A stretch of 8,211 nt of DNA from an uncultured Bacillota bacterium (GTDB lineage Bacteria > Bacillota_I > Bacilli_A > RF39 > UBA660), in contig CANDCB010000034.1 in NCBI GenBank assembly GCA_947383065.1, positions 1 to 8,211 of the forward strand. The letters run 5' to 3'. Positions within the stretch are counted from its first letter, which is position 1; each line of letters begins with the position of its first letter. The position numbers and the translations under genes were made by a program. This document shows positions 5,647 through 8,211 of the stretch, piece after piece. The notes below the pieces were generated by a model. That model did not search any database. It was not told where the DNA came from and worked only from the letters and a program-made list of their open reading frames with translations.

Positions 5647-7392
5647 ATGAAAAAATTTGAATATTATAATGTTAATAATGTTGGTGAAAAAGTAGAAATT
5701 AATGGTTGGGTTTCTAAAGTTCGTAATCTTGGTGGATTAATTTTTATTGATCTTAGAAATAGAACTGGGATTATACAAGTTGTTGTAAGGCCAGAAAATG
5801 AATCATATAACTTAGCTTGTGGTTTAAAAAATGAGTATGTTATAAAAGTTATAGGAACAATTGTAAAAAGAGAGGCTAAAAATGAAAAGTTGGCTACAGG
5901 AGAAATAGAAGTTGATGTTGATAAATTAGAACTTATAAACACTTCACGTGAAGTACCTTTTGTAATAAGTGATGATACAAATGCTTTAGAAGATACGAGA
6001 TTAAAGTATCGTTATTTGGATTTAAGACGTGAGAGTTTAAAAAATAATTTTGTGATTAGAAATTCTATAACTTTTGCGACAAGAAAGTTTTTAAATAATT
6101 TAGATTTCCTTGAAGTAGAAACGCCAATTTTGTGTAAGTCTACGCCTGAAGGGGCACGTGATTATTTAGTTCCAAGTCGTGTAAGTAAAGGAAAGTTTTA
6201 TGCTTTACCACAATCCCCTCAAATATTTAAACAATTATTGATGGTTAGTGGATTTGAAAGATATTTTCAAATAGCTAAGTGTTTTAGAGATGAAGATCTT
6301 CGTGCGGATAGACAACCAGAATTTACGCAAATTGATGTAGAAATGTCTTTTGTAAACGAAGATGAAGTGATGGATTTGGGAGAAAAATTGGTTGCTAGTA
6401 TTTTTAAAGAAGTTAAAGGGATAGAAGTAACTTTGCCTTTAATGAAAATGAAATATGATGATGCAATAGAAAGATATGGGTCTGATAAACCTGATTTACG
6501 TTTTGGCATGGAAATACAAGATTTGACTGAAATTTTTTTAAATACAGATTTTACAGTGTTTAAAAATGTAATTGCTGAAAATGGTATTATAAATGCAATA
6601 TTGGTTAAGAATGCTGCTGATAAGTATTCTCGTAAAGATTTGGATAAGTTGACAGAATTTGTTAAAACTTATAAAGCAACTGGTTTGGCTTATTTAAAAT
6701 TTAACGAAGAAATTACAGGTTCGGTTGCTAAAGTACTAAGTTATTCAGAAATAAATTCGATTAAAGATAAATTACATGTGGAATCTAATGATTTAGTTTT
6801 GATTATAAGTGGAGATTATAATATTGTTAAAAATTCTTTAGGAGCTTTAAGATGTAAAATGGCTCGTGAATTAAATTTGATAAAAAAAGATGAGTATAAA
6901 TTATTATGGATAGTTGATTTTCCATCATTTGAATATAGTGAAGAAGAACAAAGATATATGGCTTGCCATCATCCATTTACAGCTCCAAAAGATGAAGATG
7001 TTGATAAACTTTTAACTGATAAAGCACATTGTTATAGTAAAGCATATGATATAGTAATAAATGGATATGAAGCTGGTGGAGGATCAATTCGTATACATGA
7101 TGAAAAGGTACAGGAAATGATGTTTAAAGCTTTAGAACTTACTGAGGATGATATAAAAGAAAAGTTTGGCTTCTTTGTTGATGCGTTGAAGTATGGGTGC
7201 CCTCCACATGGTGGATTTGCTTTGGGTTTAGATCGCTTAACAATGTTATTAACTGGAACGGAAAATATTCGTGATGTAATAGCTTTTCCTAAAACAGCAA
7301 TGGCTACTGATTTAATGTGTGAGTGTCCAAATATAGTTGATGAAAGCCAATTAAACGAATTGGGAATACGATTAGAAAATATTAAAAAATAA
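5647..7392 (+). CDS. aspS: Aspartyl-tRNA synthetase
   Basis: This class II synthetase charges tRNA-Asp with aspartate in the cytoplasm. It has 581 residues, close to the usual bacterial length of about 590. The N-terminal anticodon-binding OB fold (about 1-105) includes [18 protein letters not shown] (20-37). Next are the catalytic core with motif 1 around FLEVETP (154-160), [13 protein letters not shown] (166-178), ALPQSPQ (186-192) and motif 2 [18 protein letters not shown] (213-230). The bacterial GAD insertion spans about 290-400, and HHPFTAPKD (441-449), GGGSIRIH (477-484) and motif 3 [10 protein letters not shown] (525-534, Arg530) follow. Leu28, where some dual-specific enzymes have His, points to a tRNA-Asp-specific enzyme (inference). 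The start is supported by AAAGGA (5633-5638), eight bases before ATG. Expression is controlled by the T-box leader directly upstream, and a strong terminator follows, so this is a single-gene unit. Confidence 0.98.
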   Translation: MKKFEYYNVNNVGEKVEINGWVSKVRNLGGLIFIDLRNRTGIIQVVVRPENESYNLACGLKNEYVIKVIGTIVKREAKNEKLATGEIEVDVDKLELINTSREVPFVISDDTNALEDTRLKYRYLDLRRESLKNNFVIRNSITFATRKFLNNLDFLEVETPILCKSTPEGARDYLVPSRVSKGKFYALPQSPQIFKQLLMVSGFERYFQIAKCFRDEDLRADRQPEFTQIDVEMSFVNEDEVMDLGEKLVASIFKEVKGIEVTLPLMKMKYDDAIERYGSDKPDLRFGMEIQDLTEIFLNTDFTVFKNVIAENGIINAILVKNAADKYSRKDLDKLTEFVKTYKATGLAYLKFNEEITGSVAKVLSYSEINSIKDKLHVESNDLVLIISGDYNIVKNSLGALRCKMARELNLIKKDEYKLLWIVDFPSFEYSEEEQRYMACHHPFTAPKDEDVDKLLTDKAHCYSKAYDIVINGYEAGGGSIRIHDEKVQEMMFKALELTEDDIKEKFGFFVDALKYGCPPHGGFALGLDRLTMLLTGTENIRDVIAFPKTAMATDLMCECPNIVDESQLNELGIRLENIKK

Positions 7393-7402
7393 TAACTTTA
7401 GT

Positions 7403-7436
7403 AAAAAAATCTAATTCTAGGGAGTTAGATTTTTTT
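7403..7436 (+). terminator. Strong intrinsic terminator after aspS
   Basis: Twelve perfect pairs (7403-7414 with 7425-7436), extended by three more including one G-U, close the loop TAGG. The arms are seven A then TCTAA, and TTAGA then seven T, so it could work on both strands. It starts 10 bases after the stop codon. Confidence 0.9.
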
Positions 7437-7501
7437 ATGATAATAATATTTATTTTTAAATATATATCTGAAATCCAACACTTTTTTTCATTATTAAGTT
7501 A

Positions 7502-7528
7502 TGCTATAATTTTTATAGTAAAGAGGAG
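7502..7528 (+). promoter_or_regulatory. Extended -10 promoter and ribosome site of the DUF3592-like gene
   Basis: TGC-TATAAT (7502-7510) is a consensus extended -10; the -35 region (T-rich, about 7482-7487) is poor. RNA would start near 7517. AGAGGAG (7522-7528) lies eight bases before ATG 7537. Confidence 0.6.
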
Positions 7529-7536
7529 TTGTTAGT

Positions 7537-8145
7537 ATGACAGAAAAAGAGTTTAGTTTAAAAAGTATCTTATTTCTAGTTATTGGACTTCTACTTCTTT
7601 TATCTCTTATTATATGTATTTATATTGTTAATGAAGAAAAAGATTTAGTAAAAATAGAAGCAAATGTAATAAATGTAAAAAAAGATAAATCAGGAACTGG
7701 TAAAAATGATATTACAGTTTCATATGAAATAGATGGGGTATCTTATAATTATAATTTTTATTATAAAGATGAAGTAATGGCAAATGATAAAATAGATATT
7801 TATTATCATAAAAATAATATTAATACGGTTACTACTTTTAAAACTAGTAAATTTATTTTTGTTTGTCCAATAGTTGGATTAATATTATGTATTATTAGTT
7901 TATTGGAAATTTTAAAAAATCATAAAAGTGAAGTCAATGAATTGAAGGCTTTAAGTATTGAAGATTTAGGAAATACTCAAAGATTGGAAATAGAAACTTC
8001 TGATGTTTTACTTGAAAATTATACACAACTCCCAGAAGAAAAAATAGAAGCAGAAGTTAAAACAATAAAAAAAGAATGTTCTAATAATGTAAATAAAAGT
8101 TTTAAAAATGGTAGAAATATTTTTAAAAGAAAAAAGAAAAATTAA
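7537..8145 (+). CDS. Two-pass membrane protein, DUF3592-like
   Basis: The protein has 202 residues. Membrane segment 1 is about 11-31. A polar domain of about 75 residues follows (32-105), beta-rich, with ANVINVKKDKSG (42-53), ITVSYEIDGVSYNYNF (59-74) and KIDIYYHKNNIN (85-96). Membrane segment 2 is about 106-127. This layout, with a chain like xVxYxVxGxxY and then a DxIxIYYxxxNP-like turn, is that of DUF3592 proteins, whose function is not known. A hydrophilic tail (128-202) follows and ends in a Lys/Arg-rich stretch (FKRKKKN), probably cytoplasmic, where it may contact membrane lipids, RNA or DNA. There is no cleavable signal or enzyme motif. It has its own promoter after the aspS terminator, and the next gene starts 30 bases downstream, possibly in one operon. 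The family assignment is from pattern recall. Confidence 0.65.
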   Translation: MTEKEFSLKSILFLVIGLLLLLSLIICIYIVNEEKDLVKIEANVINVKKDKSGTGKNDITVSYEIDGVSYNYNFYYKDEVMANDKIDIYYHKNNINTVTTFKTSKFIFVCPIVGLILCIISLLEILKNHKSEVNELKALSIEDLGNTQRLEIETSDVLLENYTQLPEEKIEAEVKTIKKECSNNVNKSFKNGRNIFKRKKKN

Positions 8146-8175
8146 TTTAGAATAACTAAAGTAAGGATAGGTAAA

Positions 8176-8211
8176 ATGAATAGAAAGCGTAGAAAACTTA
8201 GTGCACTAAAT
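8176..8211 (+). CDS. Start of an unidentified gene, cut by the window edge
   Basis: ATG 8176 opens 12 codons to the edge (MNRKRRKLSALN) without a stop. AAGGA (8163-8167) lies eight bases upstream, a good ribosome site. It follows the DUF3592-like gene by 30 bases on the same strand with no real terminator between, so co-transcription is likely. The N-terminus is very basic; nothing more can be said of its function. Confidence 0.55.
   Translation, partial: MNRKRRKLSALN

Noticed and set aside
5664..5942. Minus-strand open frame of 92 codons inside aspS
   Set aside because: It is antisense to the conserved OB-fold region, has no ribosome site and its product resembles no family.
6267..6509. 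Minus-strand open frame of 80 codons inside aspS
   Set aside because: It is antisense to motif 2 and the start of the GAD region; it arises from the coding strand's composition.

Overview
The window is very AT-rich DNA from a low-GC Gram-positive bacterium (Bacillota), most likely a gut-type Bacilli or Mollicutes-related lineage. The taxonomic guess is inference, from base composition, strong AGGAG-type ribosome binding sites, a T-box leader on an aminoacyl-tRNA synthetase gene, and short stand-alone transcription units ending in hairpin terminators. The standard bacterial code applies: the nucleosidase gene stops at TGA at the expected length and Trp is written TGG. The first 45 bases are not biological. 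They are an Illumina index adapter (tail, 8-base index, read-2 primer site) left on the contig end, so genomic sequence begins at about position 46.

All protein genes are on the + strand. In order they are: a GT-C/family 39-like membrane glycosyltransferase (58-1581); a short-chain dehydrogenase resembling 3-alpha-hydroxysteroid dehydrogenases (1719-2603); a 345-base non-coding gap; an MTA/SAH nucleosidase (2958-3650); a SWIM zinc-finger protein with a long helical C-terminal region (3777-5315); a T-box leader with an Asp (GAC) specifier controlling aspartyl-tRNA synthetase (5394-7392); a two-pass DUF3592-like membrane protein (7537-8145); and the first 12 codons of another gene at the right edge. 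Most genes appear to be independent units. The T-box/aspS pair and the possible DUF3592/next-gene pair are the only linked ones.

The most interesting element is in the 2604-2948 gap. On the minus strand, about 2736-2832 reads as a type II-A-like tracrRNA: an anti-repeat, a nexus-like hairpin, a second hairpin, and a GC-rich terminator hairpin followed by six T, in the same order as the Streptococcus pyogenes tracrRNA. No cas gene and no repeat array lies anywhere in the window, so this is a solitary tracrRNA gene among housekeeping genes. A matching array and cas9 are predicted elsewhere in the genome, or else it is a relic or has been co-opted. A possible + strand promoter and terminator flank it and could give an antisense transcript.
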